From Fimbriiglobus sp. (GTDB lineage Bacteria; Planctomycetota; Planctomycetia; Gemmatales; Gemmataceae), in assembly GCA_025352585.1 (NCBI GenBank), contig JANXTD010000135.1, positions 1 to 14,185 on the forward strand: DNA of 14,185 nucleotides. The letters are read 5' to 3'. Shown piece by piece: positions 1 to 6,465 of the stretch. The translations under genes and the position numbers were made by a program. The notes below the pieces were generated by a model that saw only the letters and a list, made by a program, of their open reading frames with translations, was not told the origin of the DNA and searched no databases. How positions within the stretch are numbered: position 1 is the stretch's first letter; every line of letters starts with the position of its first letter.

Positions 1-110
1 ATCACAAGTCCTCGGACTCGGGCCGGTCGAACGGGCATTATCCGCCCGCCGGCCGGCGTTGGCAATCTCCGGACGGCGAACGGCGTCGCCCGGTTCGCGG
101 ACGGCCAACG

Positions 111-144
111 AAAAACCCCCAGGCGACAGGACATCGCCCAGGGG
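111..144 (-). terminator. Intrinsic terminator of the 94-aa protein gene
   Basis: On the minus strand an 11-bp stem (arms 134-144 and 116-126, with two tandem G.U wobbles in the RNA) encloses a 7-nt loop and is followed directly by five T residues (111-115). It begins 23 nt after the stop codon of the gene at 168-452. This is the classic rho-independent layout, and the direction fits only the minus-strand gene. Confidence 0.8.
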
Positions 145-167
145 ACGGGGGTTCGGCTCGGGCGGCG

Positions 168-452
168 TTACGCGGCGACGCGCTCGAGCTTCTCCTTGGC
201 CTTGACCAGCGGGTTCTTCAACTCGGCCTTGTCGTGCCACTTGCCGGCGTCGGGGGCACCCTGCCACTGTTGCAGGCGGATGCGGGTGACCATCTCTTGC
301 TCGTCGGCAACGAGTTGCTCCTTGAAGCTCTCCTCGAAGCCGGCTCGGACCTGGGTGGACGAGCGGCCGACGAACAGGAGCACTTCGTCGCCGTTGGTGT
401 AGACCGCGAGGGCGCGCCAGCCTTGGGCCTTCTCTTCGACTTGGATCAGCAT
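168..452 (-). CDS. Hypothetical protein, 94 aa
   Basis: I do not recognise this small protein. It is mixed alpha/beta in appearance: a strand-rich first third (GWRALAVYTNGDEVLLFVG, about residues 11-29) followed by a charged helical stretch (residues 36-57) and a Lys/Glu-rich C-terminal helix (residues 77-92). There is no signal peptide, membrane segment or cysteine, so it is probably cytoplasmic. The ATG start has a purine-rich GGAAGGA about 8 nt upstream, which supports it. It appears to be monocistronic: its own intrinsic terminator lies 23 nt past the stop, and the next gene upstream on the same strand (infA) also ends in its own terminator. The coding call rests on codon bias, the ribosome site and the terminator; no function can be assigned. 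Confidence 0.75.
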   Translation of the reverse strand: MLIQVEEKAQGWRALAVYTNGDEVLLFVGRSSTQVRAGFEESFKEQLVADEQEMVTRIRLQQWQGAPDAGKWHDKAELKNPLVKAKEKLERVAA

Positions 453-569
453 GGGGGAATCCTTCCGTGGACGTTGGGCAGGGTCGGTTGGGCCGGCCTG
501 AAACTTGAGCCGGGGATCGCGTTCCGTGCGATGGGCTTACTTTGGCGATGTCGGGGGGGCAGGTCAAGG

Positions 570-592
570 AAAAAACCGGCCGCCGGGGCCGG
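570..592 (-). terminator. Intrinsic terminator of infA
   Basis: On the minus strand CCGGCC (592-587) pairs with GGCCGG (581-576) across a 5-nt loop, followed immediately by six T residues (575-570). It lies 43 nt after the infA stop codon, so infA is the last gene of its transcript. Confidence 0.85.
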
Positions 593-634
593 AATTTCCT
601 CAAGTCTTGACGCGGCCAGCGCATCGGCGTGCGG

Positions 635-853
635 TCAGCGGGCGCGGTAGATGATGCGGCCGCGGGTGAGGTCGTAGGGGGAGATTTCGACCTTGACGCG
701 GTCGCCGGGGATGATGCGGATGAAGTTCTTGCGCATCTTGCCGGCGACGTGGGCGATGACCTCCCCGCCGATGTCGAGCGCGACCCGGAACTGCGTGTTG
801 GCAAGGGCTTCGGTGACCTTGCCCTCCACTTCGATGGCTTCTTCCTTCGGCAT
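635..853 (-). CDS. infA: Translation initiation factor IF-1
   Basis: IF-1 binds the A site of the 30S subunit during initiation and works with IF-2 and IF-3 in the cytoplasm. The protein is 72 aa, the usual length, and is a single OB fold (S1-like). It shows the family's hallmark stretches: an [15 protein letters not shown] N terminus, [17 protein letters not shown] (about 14-30), [20 protein letters not shown] (about 34-53) and the [14 protein letters not shown] terminus (58-70). The ATG start gives the canonical first residues; the GGAG 12 nt upstream is a distant Shine-Dalgarno, so ribosome binding may be weak or structure-dependent. It is followed by a strong intrinsic terminator and preceded by a possible promoter and a long hairpin, which suggests a single-gene transcript. 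It is not embedded in a ribosomal-protein operon here, unlike in many bacteria. Confidence 0.97.
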   Translation of the reverse strand: MPKEEAIEVEGKVTEALANTQFRVALDIGGEVIAHVAGKMRKNFIRIIPGDRVKVEISPYDLTRGRIIYRAR

Positions 854-910
854 AGATGGCCCTGACTCCGGGTGAATTTCGCGCGTCGGACGGGGGGAGT
901 GAAACGGCGA

Positions 911-951
911 GCGCCCGAGGCGGCCCCGCGAACGCGGGCCACTCCGGGCGC
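911..951 (-). promoter_or_regulatory. Long hairpin between the RRM gene and infA
   Basis: An interrupted inverted repeat: outer arms GCGCCCG (911-917) and CGGGCGC (945-951), inner arms GGCCCCGCG and CGCGGGCC around a tiny loop. It lies 54 nt after the RRM stop codon and 57 nt before the infA start, both on the minus strand. No T-run follows, so it is at best a weak terminator. If the promoter proposed at 965-992 is real, it would sit in the infA 5' leader instead. Confidence 0.4.
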
Positions 952-964
952 TACTCGTATCCGT

Positions 965-992
965 ATTGTAGCGAGCGGGGGCCGAATCGCAA
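965..992 (-). promoter_or_regulatory. Candidate sigma-70 promoter for infA
   Basis: Reading the minus strand: TTGCGA (992-987), a 16-bp spacer, then TACAAT (970-965), 5/6 to the -10 consensus and 4/6 to the -35. This would start transcription near 957 and give infA a leader of about 100 nt carrying the 911-951 hairpin. An AT-rich -10 stands out in such a GC-rich gap, but this is a consensus match only. Confidence 0.4.
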
Positions 993-1005
993 CGCGCCGG
1001 GCGCT

Positions 1006-1398
1006 TTAGTAACCGCCGCCGCCGCCGCCGTCCCGGCCGCCGCCGCCCCGGCGACCGCCCCCGCCGCCGTAGCCGCCGCCACTGTCCCCGTAGCCGCCAC
1101 CGCCCCCGCCGCCACGACGACGGCCGCCGCCACCCCCCCCGCCGCCGGACTCACGCGGCTTGGCGAGGTTGACGGTCAGCGGCCGGCCGTTGTAGGGCGA
1201 CTCGTGCAGGGCGTCGATGGCCTTGTGGGCTTCCTCCTCGGTGGACATCTCCACGAAGCCGAAGCCGCGCGAGCGGCCGGTGTCGCGGTCGGAGATGATT
1301 TGGGTCTTCTCGACCGTGCCGTACTGCGAGAACAGTTGCACGAGGTCGTCCTGGGTTGCCGTCCAGGGCAAGTTTCCGACGTAGATGTTCGTGGCCAT
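1006..1398 (-). CDS. RRM-domain, glycine-rich RNA-binding protein
   Basis: A 130-aa single-stranded RNA-binding protein with one RNA recognition motif (residues 3-80). RNP2 is IYVGNL (5-10) and RNP1 is RGFGFVEM (44-51), with the aromatic residues that stack on RNA bases all present. Residues 84-130 form a Gly/Arg/Tyr tail ([16 protein letters not shown]), the layout of cyanobacterial Rbp and plant GRP-type proteins, which are often cold- or stress-induced RNA chaperones. The start is the ATG giving MATNIYVGN; the frame stays open far upstream, but that is GC-rich non-coding sequence and RRM proteins of this type begin here. No good Shine-Dalgarno precedes it. The Gly tail is encoded by near-perfect GCC/CCG triplet runs, prone to length variation. 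The gene is alone between infA and a divergent plus-strand gene. Confidence 0.93.
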   Translation of the reverse strand: MATNIYVGNLPWTATQDDLVQLFSQYGTVEKTQIISDRDTGRSRGFGFVEMSTEEEAHKAIDALHESPYNGRPLTVNLAKPRESGGGGGGGGRRRGGGGGGGYGDSGGGYGGGGGRRGGGGRDGGGGGGY

Positions 1399-1570
1399 AC
1401 GCTGCGACTTCGGTCCCCGCCCTCCCGGCTCCCCCGACGCCGGCGGCCCCAACGGACACTCAGTTGGGTGCGAAACCGGCCCGCGCCGCGGACCCGAGAG
1501 CTGCCCGCTCGACCGGGCATGGCCCCAATCGTAATCGGCCGATTTCGGGCAGGGAAGCGATTTCCGGACG

Positions 1571-1618
1571 AAAAATCCGCACCCCGGGGGACGCGCCGAT
1601 CGCCCCGAGGGGGTGCGG
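1571..1618 (-). terminator. Terminator-like hairpin upstream of the RRM gene (possible attenuator)
   Basis: On the minus strand CCGCACCCC (1618-1610) pairs perfectly with GGGGTGCGG (1585-1577), with a further CGGGG/CCCCG stem nested inside, and is followed by A and then five T residues (1575-1571). The geometry is that of an intrinsic terminator. It lies 173 nt upstream of the RRM start on the same strand. It could end read-through from the 2419-6297 operon, end an unannotated small RNA, or attenuate a long RRM leader. Confidence 0.5.
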
Positions 1619-1728
1619 TGACGCGAGACGGCCGGGTTGCACGCCTCGCCCCGGGCGCGACGAACTTCGTAATTCGCCAATTTCCCTTGATTCCTCGCCA
1701 GGCTCTGACAATCCTTACTGTGGTGACC

Positions 1729-1770
1729 GAGCCGCCCGCCGGCGACCCGCGCGGGTCCGCCGGGCGGCTC
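1729..1770. repeat. Long perfect-arm palindrome before the repeat-protein gene
   Basis: Outer arms GAGCCGCCCG (1729-1738) and CGGGCGGCTC (1761-1770) are perfectly complementary over 10 bp, and an inner GACCC-GCGC-GGGTC hairpin is nested in them. It ends 15 nt before the ribosome site of the plus-strand gene at 1796, so it is probably in that gene's 5' leader. No T-run follows on the plus strand. Confidence 0.5.
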
Positions 1771-1795
1771 ACTAATCCCCGACTCGAGGCCAACG

Positions 1796-2266
1796 ATGTT
1801 CAGCATGGTGATGATGATGGCGATGGCGTCCGGGACCGACGCCCCGGCGTTCGGCGGCAAGCTGTTCGCCAGGCGCGGCGGCGGTTGCACCGGCACGATG
1901 GTCGCCCCGGCCTGCCCGACCCCCTGCCCGCCGGCCGTCCCGGCCTGCCAGGCCCCGGCCGCGTGCGAGACGCCCTGCCCGCCGCCCGAAGCCAACCCGA
2001 TGCCCCCGATCAACGGCGGCGGCAACGCCATGCCCGGCGTGACCCCCGGCGGCGCGGTGCCGATGCCCGGCGTCACCCCGGCCAAGCCGATGACCCCCAC
2101 GACCCCGCCCGTCACGCCGGCCAAGCCGACGACGCCTGACGTTACCCCGGCCAAGCCGACGACGCCCGATGTCACACCGGCCAAGCCGACGACGCCCCCC
2201 GGCGTCACGCCCGCCAAGCCGGCGACCCCGCCGGTCACCCCGGTCAAGGACAAGGAAGACGAGTAA
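1796..2266 (+). CDS. Cys/Pro-rich protein with VTPAKPTTPD tandem repeats
   Basis: A 156-aa low-complexity protein of unknown function. Residues 1-15 (MFSMVMMMAMASGTD) resemble a very short signal-like hydrophobic leader, seen in many planctomycete small secreted proteins. Residues 31-61 contain six cysteines (31, 40, 44, 51, 57, 61) spaced by Pro/Ala (PTPCPP, ACETPCPPP). Residues 93-150 are imperfect 10- to 13-residue repeats of VTPAKPTTPD, giving an extended Pro/Thr/Lys rod, and the protein ends in an acidic KDKEDE tail. The start is supported by GAGG at 1786-1789, 6 nt before ATG. The gene is alone: the RRM gene is divergent upstream and the methyltransferase convergent downstream. Cell-surface or wall-associated location is an inference from composition. 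The leader lacks a basic n-region, so export is uncertain. Confidence 0.7.
   Translation: MFSMVMMMAMASGTDAPAFGGKLFARRGGGCTGTMVAPACPTPCPPAVPACQAPAACETPCPPPEANPMPPINGGGNAMPGVTPGGAVPMPGVTPAKPMTPTTPPVTPAKPTTPDVTPAKPTTPDVTPAKPTTPPGVTPAKPATPPVTPVKDKEDE
2072..2233 (+). repeat. In-frame tandem repeat, about 30-bp unit
   Basis: Five in-frame units starting at codons 93, 106, 116, 126 and 137 of the Pro-rich protein encode VTPAKP followed by 4-7 variable residues, then a partial VTPV. The DNA units share a core close to CCGGCCAAGCCGACGACGCC. Three consecutive units are nearly identical apart from synonymous changes, which points to recent slippage or unequal exchange. Confidence 0.85.
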
Positions 2267-2286
2267 CTCCGGCTCTGCGGAGCGTG

Positions 2287-2328
2287 AAAACTTAGGGGGT
2301 CGCCACTTCCGCGACGGGAAGTGCCCCC
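2287..2328 (-). terminator. Candidate terminator of the GT2/GT-C/methyltransferase operon
   Basis: On the minus strand GGGGG-CACTTCC (2328-2317 region and inward) pairs with GGAAGTG (2310-2304) and, across a 4-nt bulge, CCCCC (2299-2295). TAAGTTTT follows. It lies about 90 nt past the methyltransferase stop codon. The T-run is short and displaced, so it is weaker than the other terminators in the window. Confidence 0.45.
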
Positions 2329-2418
2329 ACACTCTCCACTTCGCGACGACACTTCTGCTACGTGAACGGCCGCGAATCAACTCCGACGGCAATCGATCGG
2401 CTCGCCGGTCGTCGGAAC

Positions 2419-3129
2419 TCACCCCGCCTCGACGACGTACTGCGTCCCCAGCGGCAGCCGGCCCAGCCGGCGGTCGAGACTCGCCGCGACCCGCCAGTTC
2501 GGCGGCGCGACGAGCAGGGACCGCGTGCGCGTCTGGCCGAACCCGGCCGCACGCAACAGTCGGCGGCAACTCCACGCCGAGAGCAAGATCGCGTCGCGGT
2601 CGATGCTCGCGCGGCAGACGATCAGTTGCGTCATCGGGTGGAACGGGTTGTGCTCGAAAACCGCCAGCCGGCCGCCGGGCTTCACCAGGCGGCGCAACTC
2701 CCTCGCCGCGACGGCCCGCGCTGAAGGCGGGATGTGGTGGAAGACGCAGCAGGCGACGGCGTCGTCGAACGAGGCGTCGGCGAGCGGCAGGCGCTCCCCG
2801 GCGGCGAACGCCGTCCAGGCGGGGGGCCGGTCGCCACGCCACTGTGCGTCGGCCTCGGCGAGCATCCCGGCCGAGATGTCGGCCCCGACGAGTTCGCCCG
2901 CGTAGCCTTCCGCGCGGAGGAGCCGCAAGAACTGGCCGTTGCCGCAACCGAAGTCGAGCAGCCGCCGCGCCGCCGTGTCGGGGCCGTTCTGCAACAGCCA
3001 GCGGACTTTGGGCCGCAAGAACTCGTCGAGGTCGCGGCCGAAGCGGCGCTTGAGCGGGTCGTCCATGCCGCCCCGGTAGCCGCCGACGGCGTAGGCGTCG
3101 AACTCCGCGGGGGTGGGAACGTCGGGCAC
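2419..3129 (-). CDS. Class I SAM-dependent methyltransferase
   Basis: Transfers a methyl group from S-adenosylmethionine; the acceptor is unknown. With the chosen start it is 236 aa. Motif I is LLDFGCGNG (57-65), the acidic motif II region is VGADISAGM (81-89), the post-II segment CCVFHHIPP (127-135) and motif III LVKPGGRLAVFEHNP (148-162). The EHNPFHPMTQ and DAILLS segments recur in methyltransferases of glycan and secondary-metabolite clusters. Start choice: GTG at 3129 has GGAAGG about 10 nt upstream; the frame extends to a TTG at 3177 without a good ribosome site, which would add 16 residues and overlap the preceding gene by 17 nt. It is the last gene of a tight operon with two glycosyltransferases, so a sugar or lipid-linked glycan acceptor is likely. 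Confidence is high for family, moderate for start. Confidence 0.9.
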   Translation of the reverse strand: MPDVPTPAEFDAYAVGGYRGGMDDPLKRRFGRDLDEFLRPKVRWLLQNGPDTAARRLLDFGCGNGQFLRLLRAEGYAGELVGADISAGMLAEADAQWRGDRPPAWTAFAAGERLPLADASFDDAVACCVFHHIPPSARAVAARELRRLVKPGGRLAVFEHNPFHPMTQLIVCRASIDRDAILLSAWSCRRLLRAAGFGQTRTRSLLVAPPNWRVAASLDRRLGRLPLGTQYVVEAG

Positions 3130-3160
3130 CGCGGGCCTGCCTTCCAGTGTGTCGAGGGTG

Positions 3161-5320
3161 TCAGCGGCCAGCTTCAAGCAAGCCTGGCCGTGGCTCGTAG
3201 ACGAACGGCTTGTCCGGGTGGGCGGCCTTCAGGACGCGGCTGAAGTCGTCCACTTCGCCCGGCGTAAACGGCCGCCGGCGGACGAAGACTCGCGCCCGCA
3301 CGCCGTTGTCCAGCACGTAGACGCGCGGCAGGCGGTCGAAGGCCGCGCCCAGGCCGTCGCCGGCCCAGACTTGCCGCGCCAGGGTCTCGATCGCGACCTG
3401 CTCGCCGGCGCGCAGGTGCGTCTGCGGCGGGTCGGTCGCCACGACGACGGCGCAGTCGAAGAAGGCGTTGGGGAAGCCGAACGCCTTATCGACCTCGGGC
3501 AGCGCGACTTGCCGCGGCGGGCCGAGGCGCGGCAGCCCCAGCGACGGCCGCACCGTCGTGACGTGCGTCTGGTTCAGCGTCACCGAGCTGGCGACGACGG
3601 CGAAGGGCGTGCCCCGCGCGGCACTCTCGCGCTCGGCGTCGTCGGCCAGCGCCAGCAGTTCGTCGATGTCGGCGCGGACGCCGGGGTAGGCCGGCGAGCG
3701 CGTCACCCACGGCTCGAGGCCGGCCCGTGTCACATTGAGCCGTGGGGCGAAGCTCAACGCGAACCCGGCGAGCATCAGCGATCCGCCGGCGAACAGCCCG
3801 ACGACCCGCACGCCGCGCGGAGCCTTCAAGAGCGGCACGACGGCCAGCCCGACGACGAGCAGGAACGACGGGGCCAGCAACATACGGTGGTGGAAGCCCA
3901 TGTCTTGCACGCGGTAGAAGTGCGCCAGCATGATCGGCAGCATCGCGGTGGCGAACAGCCCGGCGCGGCGGGTACCGGGGTTGGCCACGGCGACTGCGGC
4001 CGCGACCGCGTAGGCGACGCCGTAACCGTAACCGACTTGCCGGGCCAGGTCGGCGAGGCGGGGCCAGACGCCGGCGTCGGTGCGGTAGGCGGCGTAGATG
4101 TCGGCGTAGTCGGTCGCCGCGACCCGCCGCACCGCCGGCCAGGCGATCGAGGCGAACAGGAAGAACGCTACGCCGCCCGCGACGACGACCGGCCGCCAGT
4201 CGCCGAAGCGGAACGATCGCGACCGGGCCGTTAACAGCGCGGCTTCGACCAGCGCGACGGCGAGGAAGGCGACGACCCAGAAGCTGTACCAGCGGCGGAA
4301 CAGCAGCAGCGTCGCCAGAGTTGCCCCGAGCGCGAGGACGTGTTGCCAGCGCAACTCCGCCGCCGGCCGCGCCAGGTAAAGGCCGAGTGCGGCGAGGGCC
4401 AGGGCGACGCCGCCGAGGTCGAGGTAGCCGCGTAGCGTCGGGTCCCAGACGACGGGGCAGGTGGCGGTTAGCCCCGCGACCCACGCCGCGCCCGCCGGGC
4501 CGACGCCGCGCGCCACCGAGGCGACCGCCAGCACGGCGGCCAGCGCCACCGCACCGCCGTAGAGGTTGCCGACGGCCAATTCGTAGGCCAGCCGGCTGTC
4601 CCCCGCGGCGACCATCACCAGGCTCGGCGGCAGCGCCGGCAGGAGGGTGTAGTCGCTGACCGCGAACGACTCAAGGAGTTGCCGCCAGCCGTCGGCCGGC
4701 GATTGCGCGAGCGTCTCGGCGTAGGCGGAGCAGGTCAGCCAGTAGCCGGCGAAGTCCCAGTAGTGGGCGGTGCGCTCGTGCGTGACGAATTGCCAGACGA
4801 CGGCGTTGACCCACGCCAACGTGACGACGGCGACGGTCGCCAGCCCGACGCGGCCACGCAACATCGGGGCGACGTTGGTCACCGGGGTTGCGGCGCGGGG
4901 CGGGGTGCCGAGGGTCAGCAGCGCCGCGAGGCCGGCGGCCAGCACGGCGGCGTCGCACAGCCACAACACCGGGCGCAACGCCGCCGCGACCGGCGGGGCT
5001 TGCAGCCACAAGTCGTCGCCCCACAGGCCGAAGCGGTACACGGCCGCGGCGTTGAGCAGTGCCCCGAAGCCGACGCACGCCGTGAGCGCCTGCCGCCGGC
5101 CACCGGGCGTCTCGACGGCCCAGACGCGCCGGCCCGCCCGCGCCAGCCACCGCACCGGCCCGGCGAACGCGACCGCCCCAATCGCGACGGCGACGTACCA
5201 CAGAGTGCGCGGGAGGTGCAGTGTGGCGTGCGGCCAGAAGTGGCTGACCAGCGAGAAGCTCACGACGAGGCCGCCCAGCAGTGCGAGCGCGCGGCCACAC
5301 CACGGTCGGGTGGGCGTCAT
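3161..5320 (-). CDS. Polytopic membrane protein, probable GT-C glycosyltransferase
   Basis: A 719-aa integral membrane protein with roughly a dozen hydrophobic helices over residues 10-525 and a soluble C-terminal domain (about 530-719). After the second to fourth helices comes an acidic/aromatic loop, HERTAHYWDFAGYW (181-194), and then DYTLLPALPP (223-232). This resembles the first extracytoplasmic loop of GT-C enzymes (ArnT/PMT-like), which use an acidic residue to act on polyprenyl-phosphate sugars. That assignment is inferred from topology, not from a diagnostic motif. The ATG overlaps the stop of the upstream GT2 by 4 nt (ATGA), indicating translational coupling, and a methyltransferase follows. 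The partner GT2 is of the type that makes polyprenyl-phosphate sugar, a natural donor for this protein. The frame stays open another 258 codons upstream, but that stretch is the GT2 gene read in the wrong frame. Confidence 0.85.
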   Translation of the reverse strand: MTPTRPWCGRALALLGGLVVSFSLVSHFWPHATLHLPRTLWYVAVAIGAVAFAGPVRWLARAGRRVWAVETPGGRRQALTACVGFGALLNAAAVYRFGLWGDDLWLQAPPVAAALRPVLWLCDAAVLAAGLAALLTLGTPPRAATPVTNVAPMLRGRVGLATVAVVTLAWVNAVVWQFVTHERTAHYWDFAGYWLTCSAYAETLAQSPADGWRQLLESFAVSDYTLLPALPPSLVMVAAGDSRLAYELAVGNLYGGAVALAAVLAVASVARGVGPAGAAWVAGLTATCPVVWDPTLRGYLDLGGVALALAALGLYLARPAAELRWQHVLALGATLATLLLFRRWYSFWVVAFLAVALVEAALLTARSRSFRFGDWRPVVVAGGVAFFLFASIAWPAVRRVAATDYADIYAAYRTDAGVWPRLADLARQVGYGYGVAYAVAAAVAVANPGTRRAGLFATAMLPIMLAHFYRVQDMGFHHRMLLAPSFLLVVGLAVVPLLKAPRGVRVVGLFAGGSLMLAGFALSFAPRLNVTRAGLEPWVTRSPAYPGVRADIDELLALADDAERESAARGTPFAVVASSVTLNQTHVTTVRPSLGLPRLGPPRQVALPEVDKAFGFPNAFFDCAVVVATDPPQTHLRAGEQVAIETLARQVWAGDGLGAAFDRLPRVYVLDNGVRARVFVRRRPFTPGEVDDFSRVLKAAHPDKPFVYEPRPGLLEAGR

Positions 5321-6297
5321 GGGCGTCCCGCCGGGGGGGGAACTGGCGGGCCGACGGCGTCGCGCACTAGGTACAGCGGCCGTGCCTTGACCTGCTCGTA
5401 GATGCGGCCGAGGTACTCGCCGACGACGCCCAGGCAGCACAGGTTCAGGCAGCCGAAGGCCATGACCGCCGCCATCAGCGAGAACCAGCCGGGCACGAAC
5501 GCCTCGCCGCTGACGTAGTGCAGGCCGACGAGGTACGACGCGTAGCCGAGGCACGCCGCCGACGCCGCGAGCGCGAAGTAGTACGGGAAGCGCAGCGGTA
5601 CGGTACTCGACGACACCACGGCGTCGGCCGCGAGGCGAATCATCTTGCGGAGCGGGTACTTGGTCGAGCCGGCGACGCGGGCCGCCCGGTCGTAGTGAAT
5701 TTCGGCGGTGCGGAAGCCGACCCAGCCGACCATGCCGCGCAGGAAGCGGTGCCGCTCCGGCATCGCCAGAAGCGCGTCGAGGCTGCGGCGGCTCATGAGC
5801 CGGAAGTCGCCCGCGTCGGCCCGCAGGTGCCCGGCCCCCAGCAGCCCGGCGACGCGGTAGAACGCCTTGGCCGTGGCGAGCTTGAACAGCGACTCGCCGG
5901 CGCGGGACCGCCGCACCGCGTAGACCACGTCGGCCCCGGCGACCCAGGCGGCGACCATCTCGCGCACGACCCCCGGCGGGTCTTGCAGGTCGGCGTCGAG
6001 GCTCACGATGGCGTCGCCGGTCGCCAGCCCGAGGCCGCACGTCAAGGCTGCCTGGTGGCCGAAGTTGCGTGAGAGTGCCGCCCCGCGGACCCACGGCCGG
6101 TCGGCGGCGAACGCCTGGATGGCGTCCCAGGTGCCGTCACGGCTGCCGTCGTCGATGAGGACGAGTTCGACGCGGTAGTGCGCGGCGAGTACGTCGTGGA
6201 GGGCTTCGAGAGCGGCGCGGAGGTGCGGGAACGCCTCGGCCTCGTCGAAGCAGGGCACGACGAGCGAGACGGTCGGCGCGTCGCTGGGCGGGGGCAT
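5317..6297 (-). CDS. GT2 glycosyltransferase, polyprenyl-phosphate sugar synthase type
   Basis: A 326-aa GT-A-fold enzyme of the DPM1/GtrB type, which transfers a sugar from a nucleotide donor to polyprenyl phosphate at the cytoplasmic membrane face. The nucleotide-binding strand VSLVVPCFDEAE is at 10-21, [10 protein letters not shown] at 47-56 (Asp49-Asp50) and the metal-binding DADLQDP at 101-107. Further family segments are SRNFGHQAALTCGL (76-89), DAGDFRLMSRR, MVGWVGFRTAEI and AGSTKYPLRKM. Two hydrophobic helices near the C terminus, about residues 240-300, anchor it, as in GtrB-like enzymes. The start is the ATG shown; no good Shine-Dalgarno precedes it. It is the first gene of the operon and its stop overlaps the next start (ATGA). 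The sugar cannot be told from sequence. It is divergent from the sigma-factor gene. Confidence 0.93.
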   Translation of the reverse strand: MPPPSDAPTVSLVVPCFDEAEAFPHLRAALEALHDVLAAHYRVELVLIDDGSRDGTWDAIQAFAADRPWVRGAALSRNFGHQAALTCGLGLATGDAIVSLDADLQDPPGVVREMVAAWVAGADVVYAVRRSRAGESLFKLATAKAFYRVAGLLGAGHLRADAGDFRLMSRRSLDALLAMPERHRFLRGMVGWVGFRTAEIHYDRAARVAGSTKYPLRKMIRLAADAVVSSSTVPLRFPYYFALAASAACLGYASYLVGLHYVSGEAFVPGWFSLMAAVMAFGCLNLCCLGVVGEYLGRIYEQVKARPLYLVRDAVGPPVPPPAGRP

Positions 6298-6453
6298 GGG
6301 GTCGTCCGCGGGGTCTGGGTCGCGGGCAAGTGTACCGCGACCAACTTCCCGCCGATAGCCGAGTCCCCCGCGGGCCGCGCAACCGGGGTGGGCGGGAGTC
6401 GGGTTCGGCGGTAAGCTCCGCCGGTGCCACGCGACCGGTTCCGGCCCGACTTC

Positions 6454-6460
6454 GGAGGGG
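6454..6460 (+). promoter_or_regulatory. Ribosome binding site that fixes the sigma-factor start
   Basis: GGAGGGG lies 7 nt upstream of GTG at 6466 and is the strongest Shine-Dalgarno in the window. An earlier in-frame GTG at 6424 has none, which favours 6466. Confidence 0.75.
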
Positions 6461-6465
6461 ATGAC

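Larger units (their letters stand above)
1399..1795. other. Divergent intergenic region, 397 nt
   Basis: This gap separates the RRM gene (minus) from the repeat protein (plus). It holds a terminator-like hairpin on the RRM strand (1571-1618) and a second long palindrome (1729-1770). I found no convincing sigma-70 promoter on either strand and no small ORF with a ribosome site, although promoters for both genes must lie here. Confidence 0.6.

Noticed and set aside
1..110. Possible tRNA or small RNA at the left edge
   Set aside because: No cloverleaf arms or GTTCGA-type T-loop could be placed; only short GC-rich inverted repeats are visible, so I assign nothing here.
856..2139. Long plus-strand open frame across the RRM gene
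   Set aside because: It reads through the antisense of the Gly tail and the divergent intergenic gap, and has an Ala/Pro/Arg composition typical of GC-rich shadow frames.
1399..2352. Open minus-strand frame extending the RRM protein upstream by about 318 residues, with Val-Gly-rich repeats
   Set aside because: The repeats are the reverse complement of the VTPAKP coding repeat on the plus strand, and RRM proteins of this type start at MATNIYVGN.
5321..6094. Open frame extending the 719-aa membrane protein by 258 residues
   Set aside because: It is an Arg/Pro/Ala-rich shadow of the GT2 gene in another frame; the ATG at 5320 overlaps the GT2 stop as ATGA and begins a normal membrane protein.
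6403..6421. GGCGG-TAAGCT-CCGCC hairpin before the sigma gene as an ECF42 autoregulatory site
   Set aside because: It has no resemblance to TGTCGA-N17-CGAC, and short GC hairpins are common by chance in this sequence.
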